The translations under genes and the position numbers were made by a program. From assembly GCA_016709145.1 (NCBI GenBank), contig JADJEK010000002.1:772782-836781 (forward strand): DNA of 64,000 bases, written 5' to 3'. The stretch comes from Planctomycetota bacterium. GTDB lineage: Bacteria > Planctomycetota > B15-G4 > JADJEK01. The notes under the pieces are model-generated. The model had not been told where the DNA came from, ran no database searches, and was given only the letters and a program-made list of their open reading frames with translations. Shown piece after piece: positions 1 through 8,277 of the stretch (position 1 is its first letter; each line of letters opens with the position of its first letter).

Positions 1-312
1 GCGGTTACGCATCTGCGGGTCACGCTCTACGAGAAGCAAGCGCGCCCAAGCTCCGGCATTCTCTCGCTCTCCAGTTCCACTCCCTTCGGCAGCAAGCCGC
101 ATCAGCACCGGGTTCGCTCTGTCCGCGGGGAGTTCTCTGAAAGCCCGCACCCCGTCCTCCAACCGCGACGGGGTCTGTAACCAAGTCGCGGCCAGCTCCG
201 GAGTGACGGCGCTACTTTCGGATGTCGCGACACTCTGACCGCGACTCCAAGGCGCCAGACCGAAAGCCATAACGAGTGACACGAGTTTAAGAACGGAAGC
301 CTTGGTCACCAT
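1..312 (-). CDS. Secreted protein of unknown function, N-terminal part only
   Basis: This reading frame is open from an ATG at 312 to the window edge, so only the first 104 residues are visible. It begins with a signal peptide: Lys near the N-terminus, then a hydrophobic stretch of about 15 residues ending near residue 24 before a Gln-rich polar segment. The remainder is rich in Ala, Arg and Glu and could be the start of a helical or HEAT-like domain, but nothing is recognisable. The ATG lies 4 nt inside the end of the preceding gene (stop at 308-306), which suggests translational coupling as the third gene of a minus-strand operon with the genes at 306-2609 and 2656-2967. Function unknown. 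Confidence 0.6.
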   Translation of the reverse strand, partial: MVTKASVLKLVSLVMAFGLAPWSRGQSVATSESSAVTPELAATWLQTPSRLEDGVRAFRELPADRANPVLMRLAAEGSGTGERENAGAWARLLLVERDPQMRNR

Positions 313-2609
313 TCGTTAAATCCTTGCGGCGGAAACTGATAAGTCACTTGAGGTGTGTTGAGTAGGTTTTCGACCGTGGTGTTGTGTAGACACGGATCCC
401 AGGGCGCGATATTGGTTCCGTTGTTGTTCAAGTTGATCGGGGCGGAACCATTCGGGTAGATCTCGTGCCACGGAAATGGATCGTGTTGCACAAGTAATTT
501 GTAGCGCGCTATTTGAAATGGGTCGGGCTGCCACGCGATCAGATCGAAGCGCAGATCGACGGGTGCCGAGAGCGCCACGCATCCAGTGTAGGCCTCGATA
601 GTCCAGGTGACCATGTACGCTGGAGTCGATCCAGCGGTGGAATCCCATAGGGGATTCACGGTGACGTTCGCCGTATTCGTCGTCGTGACTATGACGTTGG
701 AAGGGCCTAGGCAAAGCGGCGCCAAGTTCGGCGAATGAGTCCACTTACAGTATTTTTCGGGACAGAAGTCCTCCATCCCCGGGTCCAAGGGGAGAAGATC
801 CGCTTCGGCAAAGAAGCTCGAGGTATTGGCTGTATAGATCGTACTGCCGGTGGTGGACGTGAGCCCGCCTTGAATCGTGGTTAGCGTGCTGAAGCGACTG
901 CTTCCATCGATTGCCCATTGTCGATTGTCACCGTTCGCGAAATCATAGCCAGAGATGACCTGGACCGAGGCTGGCAGTTCGACGATCTCGCACATGATGA
1001 ATGCGTTGTACTTGACAAACAACCCCGGTGGGCCGCCTACCGTGATGTAGACCCAACCCTGGGTCGTCACTCCATTGTAGGTGTAATCGCACCTAAGCCG
1101 GATCTGATCCTGATTGCCATATGCGAAGGGCGACTTGATCCGCAGGTTGCGACACCCGATCTGCGTAACTGGTAGCAGCGGATCATTCGGCACATCGGCG
1201 TTTGCGAGCTTCGCAACGAGATTATTGGGTTCGAGGTGCCATGTGTACGATCCACCAGTTGTCGTCGCACTAGCTTGGATGACCGCCTCGCTATCACTCG
1301 ACATCGTCGGTGAATAAGTGAACTCTAACCCGGGAGCCACGATGAAAGCAGTTCCCTCGGAATAGTTGTTGTTCTGTTTCTTTTCGGCGGCGGTGTTGTC
1401 GAGGCGGACTCGAATCGCTCTGATCTTGCCAACATCATCGGCATCCGCCCACGGACATTTGAGCGGGGTTTCGAATGGGCCGAAGGTCACCTCGGTCGAA
1501 TTGCACCCGACCAGTTCGCCGATAGTGCGAGCTGAACCATCGATTACTTGCCAGCCGGCTTGGCCCTTTCTCTTGACCTCGAGGACCGCTTTCGCGGTAT
1601 AAGGCGAATTGAGCGCGCCGTTGTTGCAAACCTTGAATGAGTACTGCACTTTGCTGTTCTGAGGCACGATGTACTCATTGCCGGATGGAGAAAGTGTGCC
1701 GCTTGAGAAAGCACAACTGCTCCAAGTCAGAGCAAGGTCGGCATAGATGACAACTTCGTCTTTGTTGGACCATGCCGGGCTCCAATTGAACGCGGACGAC
1801 TGTGGAGTTGCCTTTACAGCCCAGTACAACTTGCCCTTGTCGAGCGGGTACTGGAAGTTGAATGTGTAAGGTGTGGAGGAGTACGGCTGATGCGGAACGG
1901 AGGGAACGGGGAACGACTGATACAGCTGCGCATTAGCCATCGAGCTGCTGGTGGAATAGTATAGCTTGACATCCGCGTTACCCAAGCACTCTTGCTCGCC
2001 GAGGTTTGTTAGTGTGACGCGAAACTGGGCTTGGCCGCCGGAGCAGATGTCATTCTCACCGAGAACGTCGAACTTCGTGGCATAGATGTCGGTGGTGTTA
2101 GGAAGGGTGATATTGACAAGAGTAATGTCAGAATAGGTCGCTTCTTGCCCTGCTGGTGCGATGGGCGAGAACTTGAGGCGCATGCTATAGATACCAGGGT
2201 CGATATTGCTTATGTGGAACTTGACCGCTTCCGCGGAATAGGTCCCGTCAGTTTTCTTGTCGGACGAGAATGCGCTCCCGGAGGTGCCGAACAACAACGC
2301 TGTGTCGAGTGCGAACCACGTTGCACCATTTTTCTGCCGCTTGAATTGCAGTTCGGCCTTTGCCTGATGCGGAAACGGTGATCCCGTCGGCGCGAAGATC
2401 ATGCAGCCCCAGTAGTAGTCGGCCATGGACGGCACGTTCCCGTGGAACGGGAGATTGTCGTGGCTCCAATAGGGAAGACCATTAACGAAGCTGCCAGGGG
2501 AACCGTTGTGACCATGCCACAACTGCACCGTCGTCGAGCCCCAGCCAGCCGCGGCCAGGGTGGGTGAAAGAAGGATCACACTGCCTAGCAACGCGGCGAC
2601 GAACTTCAT
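306..2609 (-). CDS. Large secreted protein with CARDB-like Ig-fold modules
   Basis: The protein has 767 residues and starts with a clear signal peptide (Lys-2, hydrophobic core to about residue 18, Ala-rich cleavage region). Roughly at residues 175-290 and 290-425 it contains segments that read like CARDB or Ig-fold adhesion modules, with phrases such as 'FRVTLTNLGEQE' and 'QYSFKVCNNGA', which are typical of beta-sandwich repeats discussing bound ligands or cell adhesion. The C-terminal 300 residues are Cys-containing and unassigned. It is the middle gene of a three-gene operon of secreted products and overlaps the downstream start by 7 nt. Base composition is visibly lower in GC than the core genes, which may indicate transfer. 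Surface or extracellular role is inferred; the exact function is unknown. Confidence 0.75.
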   Translation of the reverse strand: MKFVAALLGSVILLSPTLAAAGWGSTTVQLWHGHNGSPGSFVNGLPYWSHDNLPFHGNVPSMADYYWGCMIFAPTGSPFPHQAKAELQFKRQKNGATWFALDTALLFGTSGSAFSSDKKTDGTYSAEAVKFHISNIDPGIYSMRLKFSPIAPAGQEATYSDITLVNITLPNTTDIYATKFDVLGENDICSGGQAQFRVTLTNLGEQECLGNADVKLYYSTSSSMANAQLYQSFPVPSVPHQPYSSTPYTFNFQYPLDKGKLYWAVKATPQSSAFNWSPAWSNKDEVVIYADLALTWSSCAFSSGTLSPSGNEYIVPQNSKVQYSFKVCNNGALNSPYTAKAVLEVKRKGQAGWQVIDGSARTIGELVGCNSTEVTFGPFETPLKCPWADADDVGKIRAIRVRLDNTAAEKKQNNNYSEGTAFIVAPGLEFTYSPTMSSDSEAVIQASATTTGGSYTWHLEPNNLVAKLANADVPNDPLLPVTQIGCRNLRIKSPFAYGNQDQIRLRCDYTYNGVTTQGWVYITVGGPPGLFVKYNAFIMCEIVELPASVQVISGYDFANGDNRQWAIDGSSRFSTLTTIQGGLTSTTGSTIYTANTSSFFAEADLLPLDPGMEDFCPEKYCKWTHSPNLAPLCLGPSNVIVTTTNTANVTVNPLWDSTAGSTPAYMVTWTIEAYTGCVALSAPVDLRFDLIAWQPDPFQIARYKLLVQHDPFPWHEIYPNGSAPINLNNNGTNIAPWDPCLHNTTVENLLNTPQVTYQFPPQGFNEW

Positions 2610-2655
2610 TTGTGTGGCCTCCCGTTCAATCGAAGCGACGCACCCCTACCCAATA

Positions 2656-2967
2656 TTAATCGTCGATGTACGATTCAGTGGCTACCAGCGCGCCGGTGAG
2701 CAGTCTCGTCACTCGCGATGCAGGCTCAGGTTCACGCAAGTAGTCGTTATCGAGCAACACGCCATCCGCGTCGACTTCATTGCCAAGCAGAGCGGCGATC
2801 GTGTGAGAACTCTGCAACACGTCTGGGGGGATTGCGGGAGTGAAGCCAGGATCTTCTTCGACGCCTTCAGGGTCGGTTCTCATCGCCGTAGCGTTGGCCA
2901 TGACAACGGCGAACAACACGGAGCCGAGCCCGAGTGCGGCCGCGCATCGCTGTGTTAGTCTCTTCAT
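2656..2967 (-). CDS. Small secreted protein of unknown function
   Basis: I chose the internal ATG at 2967 over the longer frame starting at 3030, because it opens directly into a signal peptide (Lys-Arg, then a hydrophobic Ala/Val core) and has a purine-rich AGGGG about 10 nt upstream. The product is 103 residues; the mature part is acidic and contains no recognisable domain. It is probably the first gene of the operon that continues with the CARDB-like protein 46 nt downstream. A small lead protein before a large surface protein could be a pseudopilin-like, inhibitor or exported accessory factor, but nothing in the sequence decides this. Confidence 0.55.
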   Translation of the reverse strand: MKRLTQRCAAALGLGSVLFAVVMANATAMRTDPEGVEEDPGFTPAIPPDVLQSSHTIAALLGNEVDADGVLLDNDYLREPEPASRVTRLLTGALVATESYIDD

Positions 2968-3069
2968 GTAGGTTGCCCCTGCAAGTCCCAAACTTGCGTT
3001 CATTTCGACATCGTCTTCGCAGGATTTCAATCAAAAACTCCGGGAAAGAAGGGCCGGCTGGCGACACGC

Positions 3070-3636
3070 TCACCCCTTGTAGAAGTACCGCGCCCCCCTC
3101 TTCACACCCTTCATCGTCCACGCCTTGTGCGCCCGCGCCTGGTTCATCACAACCTGCTTGCTCGTGAACCCGCGCTTACTCATCGCAGCGAAGATGTCGG
3201 GCCCGGTGATGTCGGTCTTGCCCGCCTTCGCGAACTCGGCGCCCACCTCGTCCAGGGCGGCGGCGTAGTCCGCGGTGGTCTTGCGGCCGCCTCCGGCGGC
3301 GTGGGACTTGCCATTGCCGACCGAGCTTCCGCCCTCGCCACCGGCGGTGGCGGCGGAAACGCGTGCACTCTGATCCTTTGCAGGGCGCCCGGGACCTCGG
3401 GCCGACGGCACGCCGCCTTTTCGACCCGTCGCCGCCCCACCCGCCCCACGCTTGCCGGCGCCACCACTGACATCGATCCCGAGTTCCCTCAGCTCCGCCT
3501 CCGCCTTCGCCAGGTCCGAGCGTGCCGCCTCCGCGGCCTTTATCGCCGCTGCGCGCGACTCCACCAGCTTGTCCACGCGGGCGAACAGGTTCTTGTCGGC
3601 GCGGAGCGCCATGATGTCGGAGAGGGTGATGGCCAT
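3070..3636 (-). CDS. Basic Ala/Gly-rich protein, possible DNA-associated regulator
   Basis: The start at 3636 is chosen because AAGGAG lies 9 nt upstream and the first residues form a sensible helical N-terminus; the longer frame to 3786 starts with unlikely sequence. The 188-residue product has an N-terminal coiled-coil-like helix (about residues 10-50, Ala/Glu/Lys rich), a low-complexity basic centre with Gly, Arg and a GRPAKD motif resembling an AT-hook, and a conserved-looking C-terminal 60 residues ending in aromatic and Lys residues that could form a winged-helix-like fold. Role as a nucleoid or transcriptional factor is inference only. It stands alone, with unassigned sequence on the upstream side. 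Confidence 0.6.
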   Translation of the reverse strand: MAITLSDIMALRADKNLFARVDKLVESRAAAIKAAEAARSDLAKAEAELRELGIDVSGGAGKRGAGGAATGRKGGVPSARGPGRPAKDQSARVSAATAGGEGGSSVGNGKSHAAGGGRKTTADYAAALDEVGAEFAKAGKTDITGPDIFAAMSKRGFTSKQVVMNQARAHKAWTMKGVKRGARYFYKG

Positions 3637-3982
3637 TGGGGAGGCTCCTTCAGATGGGAACGATAGGGATGACGGAGATGCGGGCAGTCGAGAAACTGAG
3701 GCGCCGATTCGCCCGCGGTTGGTTTGCGCCGCGACGTTCCGCCGTTCTGTTTTCTGTACGGAGCGCCTGCGCTGAAAGCATAGCATAGGTGGCGTCCCTA
3801 TCCAATTCGCGCCAGATATTCATGTCCCGCCGTGTTGAAGAGGCCGGGCGGGGAACCGGGAATAAAGGGGAAAAGGGGGACTGGTTCTTACGCCGCGTTG
3901 GGCAGCCGCCGGGCCGACGGGAACGATAGCACGGCGATTGATGCGCTCTCGTGATCAGTGAAGGACCACTGCTAGGGAGCAC

Positions 3983-4162
3983 CTACTCGATTCCCGCCGC
4001 TCGCAATCTCGCCAGAGCTTCTTCGCGCGCCTCGCGTTCATCCGTGAATATCGTCGGCCGCTCCTCCATCGTGAGGCCGCCGAGGAACTGGCGATAGGGG
4101 CCGGCGGGCGTGGTCTCGCCCAACACGTCCTTGAGGACGCTCCGTGGCGTCGTATTGGTCAC
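3983..4162 (-). CDS. Possible short protein or gene remnant (59 aa)
   Basis: A GTG-initiated frame of 59 residues ends at a TAG at 3985-3983. The translation has the look of real protein: a Gly-Pro-Tyr segment followed by an acidic/basic amphipathic C-terminal helix rich in Glu, Arg and Ala. The frame stays open upstream to about 4240 without an ATG, so this may be the 3' end of a decayed gene. No ribosome site is obvious before the GTG. The rest of 3640-4490 holds nothing I can assign. Confidence 0.25.
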   Translation of the reverse strand: MTNTTPRSVLKDVLGETTPAGPYRQFLGGLTMEERPTIFTDEREAREEALARLRAAGIE

Positions 4163-4493
4163 CAGCGGGTGCGGTTGCGGGTCGGCATATCGAGAACCTC
4201 CGTTTGGACGTCGTGTGACGGAAGCTGCCGAGACAGCTCAAGGCAATTGCGGGTGTTCCCTCCAGTGTGCTCATGTGTGCTGAGCCATGGATCCCGCCGG
4301 ACGCGAGTGCCTTGGCTTCGTGAAGAGCCCTGACGTCAGCACTGGTCGCGCGAAGGTTCGCCCAGCCGAGTCGTGACAACTCCGAGGTCCTTTGGTACTA
4401 TCGCAACAGGAACTCGCTCGCCGTACGAACCTCTGCACTCGACGATCGTTCGACTTCATTCCACGTCACAGTTGTCGAGTTCTTGGAGCGCGA

Positions 4494-5594
4494 ATGGTCC
4501 TTTACCAGATCGAAGGGGCCGGACTTCGCCGGCTTGATCCGAGTTCGTTCGTCACACTTGGAGTTTTGGAGAGGAACGAACTCCAGCCGCTGTTCCGTGA
4601 TCGCATCGACGTCCTCCTTCCCGATGCGATGGTGATCACCGAGGAGTTTAGCGACTGGGAAGACTCTCGCCGGAGGATCGACCTGCTCGCGCTCGACCGC
4701 AATGCGAATCTCGTTGTCGTCGAACTGAAGCGAACAGACGACGGTGGGCACATGGAACTTCAGGCGGTTCGCTACGCCGCGATGGTCTCGGAGATGACCT
4801 TCGAGCAGGTTGCGGACATCCACGCCCGGTTTCTCGCGCGGCGTGGCGATTCGGGAAACGCCCGTGAACGGGTTTTGGAGTTCCTCGGCTGGGAGGACAT
4901 TGACGAGGGCCGGTTCGGTCAGGACGTGCGTATCGTCCTCGCCTCGGCGGAGTTCTCAAAAAAGCTCACTACTGCGGTGATGTGGCTGAATGAGCGCGGA
5001 CTCGACATCCGCTGCGTGCGCGTCCAGCCGTACGAAGACAGCGGGCGCATGCTCCTCGATGTCCAACAGGTCCTGCCGCTTCCTGAAGCCGAGGAATACC
5101 AGGTGCGCTTGCGCGAGAAGGCAAGCCGCGAGCGATCAGCGCGCATGGAGCGTAATGAGCGCAACGACCAACAACTGCGATTCTGGACTCAACTCCTCGC
5201 GAAGGCTTCGACCCTGACGAAATTGCACGCGCATGTGTCGCCGCTCGCGCAGAACTGGATCAGTACTTCGTCGCGCAATCTATTCTTCAACTACGTGTTC
5301 GGCAGGGAGTGCCCGCGCGTCGAGTTCTACATGGGACGTTCTGCCGAGGAGAACTTGAGCATCCTTCGCTCGCTTGAGGAGCGCAAAGACAAGATCGAGC
5401 GTGAATTCGGCGGCCCGCTCTCATGGCAGCCGCTCGACGGCAAGATCGCATGTAGGATCGCCGCGCCAGTGGACGCGGGAAGCCTCGACGATGAAACAAC
5501 GTGGTCCACGCTGCAGGAGCGAATGATCGACGCCATGGTTCGCTTGGAGCGCGCATTGCGGCCACATCTTATTGCTTACCGCTACGGCGAGTAG
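4494..5594 (+). CDS. DUF4268 protein with PD-(D/E)XK nuclease-like N-terminus
   Basis: The product has 366 residues from the ATG at 4494, which has GGAG 7 nt upstream; the longer frame from 4392 adds an unlikely leader. Residues 60-85 carry an R-I-D-L-L-A-L-D stretch followed by V-V-V-E-L-K-R, matching the D...ExK core of PD-(D/E)XK nucleases as seen in the NucS/DUF91-like group. A charged linker helix follows near residue 210, and the C-terminal 130 residues match the DUF4268 region as I recall it. Proteins of this organisation are widely and patchily distributed and are often found in accessory DNA; a nucleic-acid cleaving or repair role is likely but unproven. Neighbouring genes are unknowns, so no complete restriction system is visible. 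Confidence 0.8.
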   Translation: MVLYQIEGAGLRRLDPSSFVTLGVLERNELQPLFRDRIDVLLPDAMVITEEFSDWEDSRRRIDLLALDRNANLVVVELKRTDDGGHMELQAVRYAAMVSEMTFEQVADIHARFLARRGDSGNARERVLEFLGWEDIDEGRFGQDVRIVLASAEFSKKLTTAVMWLNERGLDIRCVRVQPYEDSGRMLLDVQQVLPLPEAEEYQVRLREKASRERSARMERNERNDQQLRFWTQLLAKASTLTKLHAHVSPLAQNWISTSSRNLFFNYVFGRECPRVEFYMGRSAEENLSILRSLEERKDKIEREFGGPLSWQPLDGKIACRIAAPVDAGSLDDETTWSTLQERMIDAMVRLERALRPHLIAYRYGE

Positions 5595-5677
5595 GTCCGG
5601 GCTCGGGTTGCAACAAGTCCCCGGACAGGAACGCGACATCGGGAATATGGCAAAGGGAGCCGAATTGTCTTACGAGA

Positions 5678-5929
5678 GTGAGCAGCCGTCCGGCCGTGTC
5701 GCATGCCATCCACGTCGCCGACGCCGCTCAGTACGCCAAGCCCTCCGCTTCTGGCGACGGTATTCAGTTTCGCGTCCGATGCGAGAACAAGTACATCCAA
5801 ACGCCGCTGGGAGCTGCGATAGCACTCGCGCTGGACGTCATGCAGCTGTTCGCAGAGCGAATGGGGTATCCGGACCAACCTCGAATTGGCGAGTTCAGGG
5901 ACCGGCTCGTTCAGCATCCTTGCGAGTAG
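5678..5929 (+). CDS. Short protein of unknown function, possibly frameshifted
   Basis: The last about 75 residues of this frame read like genuine protein, with an aromatic-rich strand region and an amphipathic C-terminal helix. There is no convincing start in this frame; GTG at 5678 or 5696 could serve. In the +1 frame an ATG at 5647 sits behind a purine-rich stretch and reads for about 18 plausible residues before turning into Arg-rich nonsense, so a single-base error or frameshift near 5695 would restore a 94-residue protein starting at 5647. It overlaps the 3' end of the minus-strand gene at 5895 by 35 nt. Confidence 0.35.
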   Translation: MSSRPAVSHAIHVADAAQYAKPSASGDGIQFRVRCENKYIQTPLGAAIALALDVMQLFAERMGYPDQPRIGEFRDRLVQHPCE

Positions 5930-6614
5930 TCGCCTCGAGCTGTTCCGCTAAGACCTTGCGGCAAGTGTCTGCCGAAGGCTGAACCTTCGCCGCCGCGAGC
6001 CTCGCTCGATTCCAAAACCGCTCCCACAGCGCATCCGCGACCGAATCCCACGACGCATCCCAGATCGGCCGCTCGCTCCATGGCGGACCTTCTCGCGGCT
6101 TCGTCGACAACGGCGTCGGGTACCGGCCGGCATAGACGGCGAAGCCCGTCAGGGCGCCGAGAACCTCCTTCTCGACGTCGGTCAGTCTGTTCCTCGTTTC
6201 GTGACTGATCAGGTGCCCGAAGACCTCGCGCGTGATATCCTTCAACAGAGCCGGGCCATCGGTGAGCCGCACCACCGCCGCACGCTGCGCAAGGTCGAGC
6301 AGATCGTGGCTCTTGGCACCCGAGTAGAGGTCCGGCCTGTCCGGTTTGCTCGGCCCCGTGAGGTTCAACACCGCCTGGACCGCGCATTCGAACGCGTACC
6401 CGAGCAGGAGCAGTTCGGGTCCGCACTGCGTGTTCGCGAAGTGCTGATTCGCCCGCACGTGCTCCGGATACGAGTTCCGGAAGCGTTCACGCAGCGCCGT
6501 GGCGGCGTCGTGCAGCATCCACGCATGCGCGGCGAACATCGCCGGCGAGTGCGCGCTGTGCGCGAAGGCCTCGGGTGACCGGAGGTAGCGCCGCATGAAG
6601 TCGGCTTCGTCCAT
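5895..6614 (-). CDS. HEPN-like protein of unknown function
   Basis: The 239-residue protein has helical composition throughout. Around residues 70-115 it contains a hydrophobic segment L-L-L-L-G-Y-A-F-E-C-A-V-Q-A-V-L followed some 25 residues later by S-H-D-L-L-D-L-A, which resembles HEPN-superfamily proteins (a helix with E-x-x-x-K/Q and a later H-D-L helix). The canonical Rx4-6H ribonuclease motif is not clear, so a catalytic role is not claimed. A small gene lies 15 nt upstream (6630-6881), probably cotranscribed and possibly its partner. HEPN proteins frequently act in toxin-antitoxin or defence contexts, and this is the reason to look at the pair; the assignment is tentative. Confidence 0.65.
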   Translation of the reverse strand: MDEADFMRRYLRSPEAFAHSAHSPAMFAAHAWMLHDAATALRERFRNSYPEHVRANQHFANTQCGPELLLLGYAFECAVQAVLNLTGPSKPDRPDLYSGAKSHDLLDLAQRAAVVRLTDGPALLKDITREVFGHLISHETRNRLTDVEKEVLGALTGFAVYAGRYPTPLSTKPREGPPWSERPIWDASWDSVADALWERFWNRARLAAAKVQPSADTCRKVLAEQLEATTRKDAERAGP

Positions 6615-6629
6615 CGGTGGTCACCGCCA

Positions 6630-6881
6630 TCAATCCGGGAGCAAGACCTGATCGTCGAGCATTTCCTGCCGCGCCCACGGGTACTTAGCCGCAACCGCAC
6701 GTGCGAATTCGAAGATGCCGCGCATGTTCGCTTCAGTAGTTCGCTCTTCGAATAAGACACTCTGCTCCTCGATCGCCGGCGATTTGTCATCGGCGTCGCG
6801 ATGCAAAACGTAGCGGAAGATCCAGGGCGCGTGAGGCTTCGTCATGTCTCGGTGAACTCGATCGATCTTGTGCGTCCACAT
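6630..6881 (-). CDS. Small protein upstream of the HEPN-like gene
   Basis: I set the start at the ATG at 6881, where the sequence becomes protein-like; the frame is open to 6974 but the extra N-terminal part is Arg-rich and unlikely. The product has 83 residues, with a Trp/His-rich N-terminus, an acidic middle and a C-terminal helix ending in acidic residues. No family is recognised. Position directly before the HEPN-like gene (15-nt gap) suggests a two-gene operon; by analogy it might be the partner of a toxin-antitoxin pair, but it shows neither a nucleotidyltransferase motif nor a helix-turn-helix. Confidence 0.5.
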   Translation of the reverse strand: MWTHKIDRVHRDMTKPHAPWIFRYVLHRDADDKSPAIEEQSVLFEERTTEANMRGIFEFARAVAAKYPWARQEMLDDQVLLPD

Positions 6882-6983
6882 TGAAGTCTCCAACGGTGTG
6901 CGTCTGGTTCCGGGACGACACGTCATGCCCGATGCTCGATCCGACGTTCGACGCTGCGCGCCGACGCGCCGCACTTCGGCGAC

Positions 6984-7466
6984 TCAATGCACCGTGATTC
7001 GGAGCCCATTCGTCGCAGAGAACCCCGCGGGCGCGCCGGGGTCAAGAACCAGTAGCTGCGTGTAGATCGATGCGGCCGGCATCGCGAGCGGGATCGTTCC
7101 GGTGAGGAACGACACGCCGTTTCCCGGACCGGTTCCGCCGACGGGGAACGTCACGACGACCACCGGCGCTGGGGCGATGTGAAGCGTGCAAGTGCCCGGA
7201 AGGGGCGTCTGCGACTGTCCGGCCGACAAGAACAGCAACGCCGTCCCGCCGCCGAGCGCCTTGGTGAGCGAGATCGGTACGTTCTCCCCCGGCACGAAGC
7301 AGCCGTCGTAGTTCAGCACGATCGAAAGCTCGGGCGCGAAGCCGCCGCTTCCACTGCAGGGCGCGCCGTAAGTTGCGAGCGGGTTCGGCGTGGGGTCGAA
7401 GGCGTATGCGGCGCCACTGTTCTGCGAGAGGTCGGCCGCATCGGGGGCACCAACGGTGTCACCGGT
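6984..7466 (-). pseudogene. 3' fragment of an FG-GAP-like secreted protein gene, split by IS21
   Basis: This is the downstream part of the gene whose 5' part lies at 10010-11078. Reading across the insertion restores the phrase A-V-G-V-T joined to G-D-T-V-G-A-P-D-A, a typical FG-GAP-style repeat, followed by an S-G-A-A-Y-A-F strand. After one more repeat the protein has a Cys-containing C-terminal domain ending in T-N-G-L-R-I-T-V-H. That ending recurs in other secreted proteins of this window (CHRD protein at 47322-48452, related endings at 26872-28575 and 31077-32000). As it stands the fragment has no native start and should not be expressed as a secreted product. Confidence 0.85.
7463..7466. 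repeat. Target-site duplication, left copy (CGGT)
   Basis: The four bases CGGT lie directly outside the left end of the IS21-family element and are repeated outside the right end at 10010-10013. Removing the element and one copy restores the reading frame of the interrupted gene. Confidence 0.75.
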
Positions 7467-7510
7467 CGATTCAAAACCAGCCACTGAGGAACGATTCAAA
7501 ACCGGCCACC
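7467..7510. repeat. IS21 terminal inverted repeat, istB side
   Basis: Two copies of a TCAAAACC(A/G)GCCAC motif spaced about 25 bp apart begin immediately inside the target duplication. They are inverted relative to the copies at 9966-10009. In IS21-type elements such multiple terminal repeats bind the IstA transposase. Confidence 0.85.
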
Positions 7511-7527
7511 CGGAGCACCCGGGATCT

Positions 7528-8277
7528 CACTCGTCGGTCTTCGTTCGTACAAGAGCCCTGTCCTTCAGCCGGTAGCTCTTGCCCTTGATGGCGACGATCT
7601 CTGCGTGATGCAGGAAGCGGTCCAAGATGGCGGTCGCGCTCGGCACGTCCTGGAGCAGTTTGTTCCACTCCTCGATCGGCCGGTTCGACGTCATCAGTGT
7701 CGAGCGCTTCTCGTAGCGGGCGCATGATGACCTCGAACAAGTACTCGCCTGAGCGTTTCGGCAGTTGCTTCATGCCCATGTCGTCGATGATCAGCAGGTC
7801 CGGCCGCAGATACTTCGCGTCGACCTTGTCGTCGCCGGAGAAGGTCTCGTCCTGCATGAAGTCCTGGACCAGGTCGAAGATCGATCGATAAAGCACGACG
7901 AAGCCCTGCTGGATCGCGTGGAAGCCGATCGCCTGCGCGAGGTGGCTCTTGCCGACGCCAGGCGGACCGATCAACAGCACATCTTTGTATTCGCGCACGA
8001 AGCGACGCGGCGAGGTCAGCATCTGGCTCTTCTTGATCGACGGATTGAACGCCCAGTCGAACTCGTCGAGGCGTTTCTGGTCGCGGAAGCACGCGCTCTC
8101 GAGTCTGCGCTCGAACAGTCGCTGCTTCCTGACCGAGAACTCGTCGCCCAGCGCGAGCTCGAGGAACTCGCCGTGATCGAGACCGTTGCCTTTGGCCTCG
8201 GACAGCCGCACGTCGAGCGTGTCGGCCATGCCGGAGAGGCGCAGCTCGCGCAGACTCTTCTTCAAGGACTCCTTCAT
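7528..8277 (-). pseudogene. istB: IstB AAA+ ATPase helper of IS21 element, one frameshift
   Basis: IstB is the AAA+ ATPase that assists the IstA transposase in target capture. The start at 8277 overlaps the istA stop as ATGA. The N-terminal about 80 residues are the helical IstB_N region; Walker A is visible as G-P-P-G-V-G-K-S-H, Walker B as L-L-I-I-D-D-M-G. After the segment E-V-I-M-R the frame runs into unrelated sequence; shifting by one base near 7716-7722 (an extra C in a short C/G run) restores Y-E-K-R-S-T-L-M-T-S-N-R-P and then the family C-terminus, ending at the TGA at 7530-7528. Restored length is about 249 residues, normal for IstB. The frame shift would truncate the sensor regions. 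Confidence 0.88.
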
